Shown here: positions 16,664 to 24,789 of the stretch, piece by piece
Position numbering within the stretch: position 1 is the first letter of the stretch
Layout: every line of letters begins with the position of its first letter
Source: Paracoccus sp041927875
GTDB taxonomy: Bacteria > Pseudomonadota > Alphaproteobacteria > Rhodobacterales > Rhodobacteraceae
NCBI RefSeq assembly: GCF_041927875.1
Contig: NZ_JBHFHN010000006.1
Strand: one strand, 5' to 3'
Length of the DNA: 64,000 nucleotides
Made by a program: the position numbers and the translations under genes
Notes under the pieces: model-generated
What the model was told of the DNA's origin: nothing
The model's database searches: none
Seen by the model: only the letters and a program-made list of their open reading frames with translations

Positions 16664-17323
16664 ATGAGCCTTGCGCCCCCGCCCCCGCAGACCACCGACC
16701 TGCCGCCGACCGAGTCGCTGCTGGCCTGTCCGTTCTGCGACGCGCTGCACCTGGCCGAGGATGCCGAGGTCGGCCAGCGGCTGCGCTGCCATCGTTGCGG
16801 CACGCTGCTGATGTCGCCGCGCGACCGGGCGTTTCCGCAGATCATCGCGCTGTCCTTTACCGCCATGGTGCTGATGATCGGCGCGGTTTTCTTTCCGTTC
16901 TTGCGTGTTCACGCGCTGGGGATCGGGAATGAGACCTCGATCTTTGGCGCGGCTCTGGCCTTTTCCGATGGCTGGCTGGCGCCGCTGTCGCTGGCGGTCC
17001 TGGTGATGATCGTGGCGCTGCCGGTGGCGCGGATGATGGCCATCGTCTATGTGCTGTGGCCGCTGGCCAATGGCCGTGCGCCCTTTCCCCATGCCGCCAC
17101 GGCCTTTCGCCTGTCCGAGGAAACCCGGCCCTGGGCCATGGCCGAGATCTTTATCATCGGCACCGCCATCGCGTTGGTCAAGGTGGCGGGACTGGCCACC
17201 ATCGACCTTGGCCCGGCGTTCTGGGCCTTGTGCATGTTGATCCTTGTCGTCGCGCTGACCAACAGCTTCATGTGCCGCTGGACGATCTGGCGCGCCATTG
17301 AAACCGGGGGCCGCGACGCATGA
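16664..17323 (+). CDS. pqiA: Paraquat-inducible protein A-like, first half-protein
   Basis: The 219-residue protein has a zinc ribbon near the N-terminus (Cys22, Cys25, Cys42, Cys45) followed by four membrane helices, which is one PqiA domain. In E. coli PqiA two such domains are fused in one chain; here each is its own gene (this one and 17320-18036). PqiA supports the MCE protein PqiB in moving lipids between inner and outer membranes. The stop overlaps the next ATG (ATGA), so the two halves should be made together. Confidence 0.85.
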   Translation: MSLAPPPPQTTDLPPTESLLACPFCDALHLAEDAEVGQRLRCHRCGTLLMSPRDRAFPQIIALSFTAMVLMIGAVFFPFLRVHALGIGNETSIFGAALAFSDGWLAPLSLAVLVMIVALPVARMMAIVYVLWPLANGRAPFPHAATAFRLSEETRPWAMAEIFIIGTAIALVKVAGLATIDLGPAFWALCMLILVVALTNSFMCRWTIWRAIETGGRDA

Positions 17324-18036
17324 GCCTGAACAGCCCGGTCCCGACCGCCGCCGCCCTGCCGGATCGCGAACCCGATGCCCGTCGGATCGAGGCGCCGGTG
17401 CTGACCGCCGATCAGGCGGGGCTGGTCGGCTGCCGGTCCTGTGGCCGGGTCTGGCCGCAGGACCAGGCGCGCTGCGGGCGCTGCGGGGCGCGGCTGGTGG
17501 TTCCCGACCGGCGCGGCCTGCAACCGGTCTGGGCCTGGCTGGCCGCCGGCCTGATCATGTATGTGCCCGCCAACCTGCTTCCGATGCTGCGCACTGCCAC
17601 CATCGCCGGCAGCAGCGAAAATACCATCCTTGGCGGCGTGATCGAATTGATCCGGCATCACAATTACGGGGTGGCGCTGGTCGTGTTCCTGGCCTCGGTC
17701 GTGGTGCCGGTGGGCAAGTTCATGGCCATCTCCTATCTGGCGCTGATCGTCGGCACGCGGTCGGACCGCATGTCGAACCACCGCCGCCTGCGCCTTTACG
17801 AGGTGGTCGAGTTCATCGGCCGATGGTCGATGATCGACGTCTTTGTGGTGGCGATCCTGTCGGCCTTGGTGCAACTGGGGCTGGTGGCCAGCATCCACCC
17901 CGGCCCGGCGGCGATTTCCTTTGCCTTGTCCGTTGCATTCACCATGCTTTCCGCCCAAAGCTTCGATCCCAGACTGATCTGGCAGCATCCCGCCCCGTCC
18001 CGTGCCCCCGCGCGTTCCTCCGACACGCTTTCCTGA
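17320..18036 (+). CDS. pqiA: Paraquat-inducible protein A-like, second half-protein
   Basis: The 238-residue product repeats the PqiA domain plan: a zinc ribbon (Cys38, Cys41, Cys52, Cys55) after a 35-residue leader, then four membrane helices. It includes GGVIELIRHHNYGVALVVF and the cytoplasmic RLRLYEVVEFIGRWSMIDVF segment conserved in PqiA/YebS. It is coupled to the first half and lies 12 bases upstream of pqiB. The two halves presumably form a heterodimer equivalent to the fused E. coli protein. Confidence 0.85.
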   Translation: MSLNSPVPTAAALPDREPDARRIEAPVLTADQAGLVGCRSCGRVWPQDQARCGRCGARLVVPDRRGLQPVWAWLAAGLIMYVPANLLPMLRTATIAGSSENTILGGVIELIRHHNYGVALVVFLASVVVPVGKFMAISYLALIVGTRSDRMSNHRRLRLYEVVEFIGRWSMIDVFVVAILSALVQLGLVASIHPGPAAISFALSVAFTMLSAQSFDPRLIWQHPAPSRAPARSSDTLS

Positions 18037-18048
18037 CCCGAGCCGCAT

Positions 18049-20091
18049 ATGACCACCGACCCTTCCCAGCCTGCGCGCATGAAGTCCGAGCGCGCCCCCC
18101 GTCCTGCGCTGACGGCCCTGTCGGTGATCTGGCTGGTGCCGATCCTGGCGCTGGCGGTGACGCTGGCGATTGCCTGGAAATCCTATGCCGACCGCGGCGT
18201 GCTGATCGATGTCGAGTTCGCCGATGCCACCGGCATCAAACCCGGCGAGACCGCGCTGAAGTTCCGCGAAATCGACGTCGGCAAGGTCGAGACGGTGAAG
18301 TTCACGTCCGACCTTCAGCGCGTCGTCGTGGGCATCCGTGTCAACAACGAGGTCGCCCAGTTCATCGACACCGAGGCAAAGTTCTGGTTGGTCCGCCCCG
18401 AGGTTTCGGCCCAGGGGATTTCGCGGCTGGATACGGTGCTGTCGGGCGCCTTCATCGAAGGCTTCTGGGATGCCAAGCCCGGCGAGGCCGCGACGCGCTT
18501 TGTCGGCCTTGACCGCGCGCCGATCGCGCCCGACCCGACCAAGGGCACTTGGGTGGTGCTGTCGACGACGCAATCATCCGGCATCACCAATGGCGCGCCG
18601 GTGATGTTTCGCGGCCTGAAGGTCGGCAAGATGTCGAACCTGCGGCTGTCGGACCGCGACGAAACCGTGCTGGTCGATGCCTTCATCGAGGCGCCGCATG
18701 ACCAACGTCTGACCACCGGCACCGTGTTCTGGGACACGTCGGGCTTCTCGGTGTCGCTGGGCGCGCGGGGCCTGTCGGTCGATGTGCGGTCGCTGTCCTC
18801 GCTTGTGCAGGGCGGGATCGAGTTCGACACCCTGACATCGGGTGGTGAGCCGGTCGAACAGGGCCACCGATTTACCCTGTATGAGGATGAGGACGCGGCC
18901 CGCAACAGCCTGTTTGCCACGCCGCTGTCCGATGACCTGCGCGTCACCGTGCTGCTGGATGAGCCGGTGCGCGGACTGATGGTTGACGCCCCCGTGCATA
19001 TGGACGCGCAAGACGTGGGCCGCGTGACCGAGCTGGGCGTGCAAGTGACGCCCACCGACCAATCCGGCCCGCGCGCCCGGCAAAAGATCGTCCTGGCGCT
19101 GTCGGGGCAGGCGATGGGTCTGTCGCCCGAGGCGACGCCCGATCAGATCCTCGCCTATCTCGGCGACCGCGTGGCCGAGGGGCTGCGCGCCAAGGTCACC
19201 TCGACCGGGTTGCTGGCGACGACGATGATCGTCGATCTGGTGCGCGTCGAGGGCGCGGCCCCAGCCAGCATCGAGGACGCCCAGCCCTATCCGATCCTGC
19301 CCAGCGTGGCGGGTGAAAACACCGACCTGGCGCAAAGCGCGCAGGGGGTGTTCAACCGCATCTCAAGCCTGCCGCTGGAGGAGACGCTGCGGTCGGCCAC
19401 CGACATGATGAACTCGGTGACGGCTTTGGCGCGGTCCGAGGACACCCGCGCGATCCCCAAGCGGCTGGCCGATACGCTGGCCAAGGCCGACAGCACCATG
19501 GCCGATATCGGCGCCGTCGCCCAGGATCTGCGCGAGGCCGAGACGGGCGCCAAATTGGGCCAGATGGTCGAGGACGCCGGCAAGGCGATGACCGCCGTCG
19601 AGGAAGCCGCCAAGGGGGTGCCCGACATGGTGGCCTCGATCGACGCGGTGGCCAAGAATGCCCAAGGCATCCCGCTGGCCGAGATCGGCACCCAGGCCGA
19701 AGGCATCCTGGCCGACCTGCGCGCCATGCTGGGCTCGGATGACGCCGAACGCCTGCCGAAGGCGCTGTCGACCACCTTGGACGAGGCGGCGCTGCTGCTG
19801 TCGGATCTGCGCACCGGCGGCGCGGGGCAGAACCTCAATCAGGCGCTGGCATCTGCCAGTGCCGCCGCAGATTCGGTGCGTGATGCCGCGAACCGGCTGC
19901 CGCAACTGGCTGCCCGGCTTGAAGAAACCCTGGCCAATGCCGACCGCACCGTGACCGCCTATGGCAACCGGTCGGATTTCAACCGCGAGGTCCAGTCGGC
20001 CATGCGGGAACTTTCGCGCGCCGCGCAGTCTTTCGGATCGCTGGCCCGCACCATCGAACGCAACCCGCGCGCCTTTATCCTGGGGAGATGA
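18049..20091 (+). CDS. pqiB: Intermembrane lipid transport protein PqiB (three MCE domains)
   Basis: The 680-residue protein has one N-terminal membrane helix (about 22-45) and three MCE domains starting at about residues 48, 160 and 285 (GIKPGETALKFREIDVGKV and GAPVMFRGLKVGKM mark the first two). A long helical C-terminal part with many Ala/Asp/Leu follows from about residue 430 to 680. In E. coli PqiB such helices form a hollow needle crossing the periplasm. This protein is longer than the E. coli one (about 546 residues as I recall). The stop overlaps the pqiC start. Confidence 0.9.
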   Translation: MTTDPSQPARMKSERAPRPALTALSVIWLVPILALAVTLAIAWKSYADRGVLIDVEFADATGIKPGETALKFREIDVGKVETVKFTSDLQRVVVGIRVNNEVAQFIDTEAKFWLVRPEVSAQGISRLDTVLSGAFIEGFWDAKPGEAATRFVGLDRAPIAPDPTKGTWVVLSTTQSSGITNGAPVMFRGLKVGKMSNLRLSDRDETVLVDAFIEAPHDQRLTTGTVFWDTSGFSVSLGARGLSVDVRSLSSLVQGGIEFDTLTSGGEPVEQGHRFTLYEDEDAARNSLFATPLSDDLRVTVLLDEPVRGLMVDAPVHMDAQDVGRVTELGVQVTPTDQSGPRARQKIVLALSGQAMGLSPEATPDQILAYLGDRVAEGLRAKVTSTGLLATTMIVDLVRVEGAAPASIEDAQPYPILPSVAGENTDLAQSAQGVFNRISSLPLEETLRSATDMMNSVTALARSEDTRAIPKRLADTLAKADSTMADIGAVAQDLREAETGAKLGQMVEDAGKAMTAVEEAAKGVPDMVASIDAVAKNAQGIPLAEIGTQAEGILADLRAMLGSDDAERLPKALSTTLDEAALLLSDLRTGGAGQNLNQALASASAAADSVRDAANRLPQLAARLEETLANADRTVTAYGNRSDFNREVQSAMRELSRAAQSFGSLARTIERNPRAFILGR

Positions 20092-20687
20092 CAACCGTGT
20101 TTCCGACTGCTGTGTTTCGGGCTGCCGCCGTGGCGCTGTGCCTGCCGCTGGCCCTGGCCGCCTGCTCCAACCCCGAAAAGACCGGCCGCTATCTGATCGA
20201 CCGTCCGGTGCCCGCCAAACAGATGGCGAACCGGCTGGGCAAGGCCGAGCTGCGCGAAGTGTCTCTGCCCGAATATGCGTCCGGTCAGGAAGTGCCGTGG
20301 CAGACCGCCGATGGCGCGGTGCGGTCGAACCCCGACACGCTGTGGGCCGATACCCAGGCCCGCGCCGTGACGCATTTCCTGGCGCGCGAGATTTCGGCGG
20401 TCAGCGGGGCTACGGTGATTTCCGAACCCTGGCCGCTGGCCGAGCCGCCCTCGAACCGGGTCGAGGTGCGGGTCGAGCGGATGCTGGCCACCGCCGACGG
20501 GCTGTTCAACCTGAGCGGCCGGTATTTCGTCGCGCCCGAGGGGCTGGACGGTTTCGCGGGCGGCGGCGATACGGTGCGCCGCTTTGACATCCAGGTACCG
20601 CTGGCCGGCGAAGGGCCCGCGGCGATTGCCGCCGCGCAGTCGCAGGCCCTGGCGCAACTGGCCGCCCAGATCGCCGCGCTGCGCTGA
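20088..20687 (+). CDS. pqiC: PqiC-like ABC-type transport auxiliary lipoprotein
   Basis: The 199-residue protein has a lipoprotein signal with lipobox LALAAC (lipidated Cys26) and a C-terminal domain typical of PqiC/YmbA (DUF330, ABC-type transport auxiliary component): RPVPAKQMANRLGKAELREV, then NRVEVRVERMLAT and GRYFVAPEG. It would sit in the outer membrane and dock with the PqiB needle. It ends the pqi operon. Its stop is two bases from the first degenerate repeat unit of the next region. Confidence 0.85.
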   Translation: MTTVFPTAVFRAAAVALCLPLALAACSNPEKTGRYLIDRPVPAKQMANRLGKAELREVSLPEYASGQEVPWQTADGAVRSNPDTLWADTQARAVTHFLAREISAVSGATVISEPWPLAEPPSNRVEVRVERMLATADGLFNLSGRYFVAPEGLDGFAGGGDTVRRFDIQVPLAGEGPAAIAAAQSQALAQLAAQIAALR

Positions 20688-20689
20688 TC

Positions 20690-20858
20690 ACACCGCGCGC
20701 TGGGCCGGGCACCCGTGGAACAGGGGCTGGCCGTTCTGCGGTAGCTCCTGTTCGAGGTCACCGACGAGCGCCAAAACACTGTAACGCCACGCCGGTGAAC
20801 GTGACGGTAGGGGCGGACGCGGCCAGATCGCGGGCGACGTCGGTGCCTCTGCCCCCGT
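20690..20858 (-). pseudogene. Degenerate tandem copy (distal) of the DUF2478 gene 3' end
   Basis: This 169-base unit is a diverged copy of the 3' end of the gene at 21050-21580. On the minus strand it still encodes VGDLEQELPQNGQPLF, close to VGDLAQELPHDGQSLF of the intact gene, then goes out of frame. It shares a near-identical block (20771-20795, starting CCAAAACACTG) with the next unit, exactly 169 bases away. There is no start codon or ribosome binding site of its own. It is read as a decayed duplication. Confidence 0.7.
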
Positions 20859-21027
20859 GTGCCGCGACTTCGGCCAGGCGCCAGTCGAACAGCGCTTGCC
20901 CGTCCTGTGGCAGTTCATGCTCGAGGTCACCGACGGACTCCAAAACACTGTAACGCCACGCCGGCGATCGTGGTGCTAGGGGCCGACACGGCCAGATAGC
21001 GGGGGCCGCCGATGCCTCTGCCTCCGC
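20859..21027 (-). pseudogene. Degenerate tandem copy (proximal) of the DUF2478 gene 3' end
   Basis: This second 169-base unit encodes, on the minus strand, VGDLEHELPQDGQALFDW and RLAEVAAHGG, matching the last 28 residues of the intact protein at 21 positions. The upstream part of the coding sequence is not preserved in frame. The block starting CCAAAACACTG recurs here at 20940-20964. About 33 bases without clear similarity separate this unit from the end of the intact gene. Confidence 0.7.
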
Positions 21028-21049
21028 ACAAAACGCCTCGCCGCGCAGA

Positions 21050-21580
21050 TCAGCCGCCGCGTGCCGCGACCTGTGCCAGGCACCAGTCAAATAGCGATTG
21101 GCCGTCATGCGGCAGTTCCTGCGCGAGGTCACCGACGAAGTCCAGAAAGGCGGGCACCGCCTCGGCGCTGACCTTGATGATGACCGGCAGGTCGGCCTCG
21201 ATGGCCTGGGCGATGACCGGACGCAGGCCGCCGCCCTCGGCCTCGTGCTTGCCGAACTTGTTCAGCACGACCAGATCGCGGCTGGCACTGGCGCGGGCCA
21301 GATCGGCGGCGATCAGTCCGACGGCGCGCTCCAGCCCGTCGCTGTCCAGCCGACAGCCGCGCGCCTCGACCCCCCGCATCTGCGAGATGCGGATCACCGG
21401 GTCGCCAGCGTGATCGGGCGACAACAACCGCAGGTCCATATGCAGGCAGGGGCTGTGCGGCCCGGCCTGATTGTGCTGCACCGCCCCCGACAGCCGCAGT
21501 CCCTGCGCCTGCAAACGCCGCGCCAGATCGGCCAGCAACGCGTCATCCCCGCGCCCGGCGGCCCGGATAAAGCCCAGCAT
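21050..21580 (-). CDS. DUF2478 domain protein (NTPase-like)
   Basis: The 176-residue product starts MLGFIRAAGRGDDALLADLARRL. The whole length matches the DUF2478 pattern as I know it: an N-terminal strand, ARRLQAQGLRLSGAVQ, a CLHMDLRLLSPD segment, DLVVLNKFGKHEAEGGGLRPVI, and a C-terminal PAFLDFVGD. Genes of this family often sit near molybdenum or metal-cofactor genes, but none are here. The ATG at 21580 has a GGGGGC upstream. Two decayed copies of its 3' end lie immediately downstream. The biochemical function is not known. Confidence 0.72.
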   Translation of the reverse strand: MLGFIRAAGRGDDALLADLARRLQAQGLRLSGAVQHNQAGPHSPCLHMDLRLLSPDHAGDPVIRISQMRGVEARGCRLDSDGLERAVGLIAADLARASASRDLVVLNKFGKHEAEGGGLRPVIAQAIEADLPVIIKVSAEAVPAFLDFVGDLAQELPHDGQSLFDWCLAQVAARGG

Positions 21581-21740
21581 GTCGCCCCCTTTCGCAATCT
21601 TTGGCCGGTGCAGTGCCACGATCCCGCGTCAAGGCCAAGCCCCGCGCGCCGGATGTGCCGATGTGGCGCAGGGCGCCGTGCGCCCGTGATGGGCTGCCGG
21701 ACCTCTCACCCGCGGCACCGCTGATCCCGCGTCACGCGCC

Positions 21741-22208
21741 CTAGGCCCGCAGATGCCCCGCCAAGGCCTCGATCGCCAAGGCATAGCCCTGCGCGCCAAA
21801 GCCGCAGATCATCCCCAAAGCCACGCGCGAGATATAGGAATGGTGGCGAAAGGCCTCGCGCTTGTGAATGTTGGACAGATGCACCTCGGCCACCGGCAGG
21901 GCGACCCCGGACAGCGCGTCCATCAAGGCCACCGAGGTATGCGTATAGGCGCCCGCGTTCAGCACGATGCCGTCATGCTGGCCACGCGCGGCATGGATGG
22001 CGTCGATCAGCGCTCCCTCATGGTTCGATTGCAGGCAGGTGATCCCCAGGTTCAGCCGGTCGCCCGTGTCCCGGCATAGCTGCTCGACATCGGCCAGCGT
22101 AACCGACCCGTAGATCCCCGGCTCGCGCGTGCCCAGAAGGTTCAGATTGGGGCCGTTCAGCACCAGAATCGACAGCCGTTCGGGGGCAGTCGCGGATGGC
22201 TGGGTCAT
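21741..22208 (-). CDS. aroQ: Type II 3-dehydroquinate dehydratase
   Basis: The 155-residue protein has all type II signatures: LVLNGPNLNLLGTREP with the catalytic tyrosine in GIYG, the QSNHEGALID loop, NAGAYTHTS, and EVHLSNIHKREAFRHHS with the catalytic histidine. It converts 3-dehydroquinate to 3-dehydroshikimate in the shikimate pathway as a dodecamer. The gene is separated by 84 bases from fliL on the same strand and is probably independent of the flagellar operon. Length is normal for the family. Confidence 0.95.
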   Translation of the reverse strand: MTQPSATAPERLSILVLNGPNLNLLGTREPGIYGSVTLADVEQLCRDTGDRLNLGITCLQSNHEGALIDAIHAARGQHDGIVLNAGAYTHTSVALMDALSGVALPVAEVHLSNIHKREAFRHHSYISRVALGMICGFGAQGYALAIEALAGHLRA

Positions 22209-22292
22209 GGCGGTCTCCGTTGGGCGGCAGGCGGTTGTGACCAGATTGCCCCGCCGCTGCCGCGCTGTCCACCGTTCAGCCGTGGAAGGGGG

Positions 22293-22832
22293 TCAGCTGT
22301 TGTCCTGACGCACGATGTCCTCGATCAAAACGTCACTGACGCTGTCACCCAGCAAGGGCCGCGATACCTCGGCCAGGGTGGCGCGCAGCGTATCCAGCTT
22401 GCTGCGGTCGGTGAAGGTGCCGTCGAACCCCCCAGCGTTCGCGTGATCGAACATCACCCGAAGGAATGTGTCGCGCAGCTTCGGCTCGACCGCGAAGACC
22501 TTTTCCTTGCTGCCACCATCAACCTCAAGGCTGATCGACAGGATCACCATCGACGCGACACGCCCGCCACTGATCAGGGGCACGATGAACTGGTTGTTCA
22601 GCTTGACATATTCCTTGGCCCCGCCCTCGGCCGGGGGGGAATGTGCATCGGTTGGCGCGGCCTCGTGGCCACCCTCGGGGCCGCCATGGGCATCGGCGGC
22701 AGCGGGTGCGCCATGCGCATCGGTCGCGGCCTCGGCCTCCGGGGCGGCGGGGCTGTGCAGGAACCAGCCCCCCGCCGCGCCGCCGATCAGCGCGATCAAA
22801 CCGATCAGAACAGGCAACAGCTTCTTCATCAC
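22293..22832 (-). CDS. fliL: Flagellar basal-body-associated protein FliL
   Basis: The 179-residue product has one N-terminal membrane helix (about 5-25), then a histidine- and proline-rich linker (about 30-72, with repeated DAHG/DAHS), and a C-terminal FliL domain (EYVKLNNQFIVPLI, VASMVILSISLEVD, LRVMFDHANAGGF). FliL surrounds the stator units at the motor. It lies six bases downstream of flgH and is the last gene of the leftward flagellar operon. The histidine-rich linker is unusual in composition but such linkers vary between species. Confidence 0.85.
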   Translation of the reverse strand: MMKKLLPVLIGLIALIGGAAGGWFLHSPAAPEAEAATDAHGAPAAADAHGGPEGGHEAAPTDAHSPPAEGGAKEYVKLNNQFIVPLISGGRVASMVILSISLEVDGGSKEKVFAVEPKLRDTFLRVMFDHANAGGFDGTFTDRSKLDTLRATLAEVSRPLLGDSVSDVLIEDIVRQDNS

Positions 22833-22838
22833 AGCCCC

Positions 22839-23558
22839 CTAGAACGGCAGGACGATATCAGCGACCTGCTGGCCAAGCCGGGGCTGCTGGACATCTGTGA
22901 TCTGCCCTCGCCCGCCATAAGAGATGCGCGCCCCGGCGATCTTGTCATAGGTGACCTCATTTTGGCGGCTGATGTCGTTGGGGCGGACGAAGCCGGTGAC
23001 CAGCAGTTCGCGGACCTCGAAGTTCACACGCACCTCCTGGCTCCCTTCGATCCGCAAGACGCCGTTCGGCATCACCTCGGTCACGGTGGCGGCGACGCGC
23101 AGTTCCAGCTTTTCGCGGCGCGACGTCGAGCCGTTCCCCTTGAAGGTCGAGGCCGAGTTGGTCTTGACCGCCGGGTTCAGCGAGGCCCCGGCCGGCAATT
23201 CGCTGGCAATCCGCTGCGGGATACCCAGCATCGAGGGGATGCCCATGCTTTCCGATCCGCTGCGGTTGCGCCCCGAGGTGTTCGACATTTCGGCGCGCTC
23301 ATCGATTTCGACCACCACGGTCAGGATGTCGCCGCGTTGCGCCGCGCGCCTGTCACCCAGCAGCGAGGCCTGCGCGCCTGTCCAGAGCGAGGCCGGATCG
23401 GCAACGGGCGCCACCCCCGGCAGCGGTTGCGGCACCGCCATGGCAACGTAATCGCGGCCGGTTTCGACCGGCGTCATGCCGGGCGTGTCGCCCACCGATT
23501 GCAGGCGTTGGCAGGCCGGCAGGGCCAGCAGGATCATCAGAAAGGGGGTCAAACGCAT
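22839..23558 (-). CDS. flgH: Flagellar L-ring protein FlgH
   Basis: The 239-residue precursor has a lipoprotein signal with lipobox LALPAC (Cys16). The mature part contains RRAAQRGDILTVVVEIDERAEMSN and a C-terminal LLVTGFVRPNDISRQNEV and YGGRGQITDVQQPRLGQQ, all typical of FlgH. It forms the L-ring bushing of the flagellar rod in the outer membrane. It lies between flgA and fliL, in the same leftward operon. Confidence 0.95.
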   Translation of the reverse strand: MRLTPFLMILLALPACQRLQSVGDTPGMTPVETGRDYVAMAVPQPLPGVAPVADPASLWTGAQASLLGDRRAAQRGDILTVVVEIDERAEMSNTSGRNRSGSESMGIPSMLGIPQRIASELPAGASLNPAVKTNSASTFKGNGSTSRREKLELRVAATVTEVMPNGVLRIEGSQEVRVNFEVRELLVTGFVRPNDISRQNEVTYDKIAGARISYGGRGQITDVQQPRLGQQVADIVLPF

Positions 23559-23570
23559 GGTTACCTCGGA

Positions 23571-23996
23571 TCAGGGAAGGACGTTCAGCGTGCCATCCGG
23601 GCCGATCACGGCCTGGACGGTGCTGTGGGACAGGGTGTTCATGACGCGCACGGTGTCGCCCGCGCCGCCGCGACCAAGGGCGCGCCCCTCGGCGGTGATG
23701 GTCAGGCCGCCCCGGCGATAGGTCAGGGCGACGATCTGGTTGCGGTCGACCATCGTCGGGCTGCGCAGATCCTCGGCCCGGATCGGGCGGCCGGCATAGA
23801 CGGCGACACGGGTTTCCAGGCCGATAGCCTGCGCGGGATCGCTCAGCGCGCCGGGCTGTGCGGCGGTGCCGGGGCCGATATCCTCGGCGGTGATCGTGAT
23901 GCCCGCGCGCAGCATGTGACGCGCGACAAGTGCAGGTGGCGGCTCGGCCGCAGCCTGACTGGCCAGGCCGATCAGCAGGATGACAAGCGACCACAT
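23571..23996 (-). CDS. flgA: Flagellar P-ring assembly chaperone FlgA
   Basis: The 141-residue protein has a signal peptide (MWSLVILLIGLASQAAA) and a SAF-like core (LVARHMLRAGITITAEDIGP, GLETRVAVYAGRPIRAEDL) ending with VRVMNTLSHSTVQAVIGPDG. It helps P-ring subunits assemble in the periplasm. It is shorter than the E. coli protein (about 220 residues), as is common in alphaproteobacteria. Its ATG overlaps the flgG stop by one base (TAATG). Confidence 0.88.
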   Translation of the reverse strand: MWSLVILLIGLASQAAAEPPPALVARHMLRAGITITAEDIGPGTAAQPGALSDPAQAIGLETRVAVYAGRPIRAEDLRSPTMVDRNQIVALTYRRGGLTITAEGRALGRGGAGDTVRVMNTLSHSTVQAVIGPDGTLNVLP

Positions 23997-24781
23997 TAGC
24001 GCACCTGCACCGTGGCGCCCAGCATCTGATCGGCAGCGGTGATGACCTTGGCGTTCAGCTCATACCCGCGTTGGGCCTTGATCAGCTCTGTCACCTCGCG
24101 CACCGGGTCGACGGCGCTTTCCTCGAGATAGCCCTGGCGCAAGGTGCCCAGCCCATTCTCGCCCGGCATGGCGACATTGGGCGGCCCCGATGCGGCGGTT
24201 TCCAGGAACAGGTTGCCGCCCGTCGCCTCAAGCCCCTTTTCGTTGGAAAACCCGGCCAGCGAGATCTGGCCCAGCAATTCGGCCTCGGTGCGGTCATTGT
24301 AATAGGCGTAAACCTGCCCCTCTGCATTGATCGCGACGGATCGGACGTCATTCGGGATCGTGATGCCCGGCATCACCGTGAACCCCTCGGAGGTGACGAT
24401 CTGACCCTCGGGAGAGCGTTTCAGCGCGCCGTCGCGGGTATAGGCCGACCGGCCCGACGGCAGGCTGACCTCCAGATAGCCCTGACCGTCGATGGCCAGA
24501 TCCAGATCGCCATTGGTCGGCAGAAGCGTGCCCTGCGCCAGGCTGACCGTCACCGCGGTCGGCCGCACGCCCAGGCCCATCTGCACCCCGGCGGGCAGCA
24601 CGGTGCCGTCGCTGGCGGTGATGCTGCCGGGGCGGGTGACCTGCTGGTAATGCAGATCCGCGAACTCGGCCCGGCGGGCGTTGTAGCCGGTGGTCGACAT
24701 GTTCGCCAGGTTGTTCGAGATCACCTCGACCCGGCTTTGCTGGGCGGCCATGCCGGTCGCCGCGATCTGAAGGGCACGCAT
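23996..24781 (-). CDS. flgG: Flagellar distal rod protein FlgG
   Basis: The 261-residue product starts MRALQIAATGMAAQQSRVEVISNN, the flagellar-rod N-terminal signature, with LANMSTTGYNARRAEF after it. The C-terminal helix reads EVTELIKAQRGYELNAKVITAADQML, the FlgG form. It builds the distal rod. It follows flgF with eight bases between. Confidence 0.95.
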   Translation of the reverse strand: MRALQIAATGMAAQQSRVEVISNNLANMSTTGYNARRAEFADLHYQQVTRPGSITASDGTVLPAGVQMGLGVRPTAVTVSLAQGTLLPTNGDLDLAIDGQGYLEVSLPSGRSAYTRDGALKRSPEGQIVTSEGFTVMPGITIPNDVRSVAINAEGQVYAYYNDRTEAELLGQISLAGFSNEKGLEATGGNLFLETAASGPPNVAMPGENGLGTLRQGYLEESAVDPVREVTELIKAQRGYELNAKVITAADQMLGATVQVR

Positions 24782-24789
24782 GGGGGAAC

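Noticed and set aside
20758..21132. 124-codon minus-strand frame over the degenerate repeats
   Set aside because: It only joins parts of the decayed DUF2478 copies and overlaps the end of the intact gene in another frame; no ribosome binding site or conserved start.
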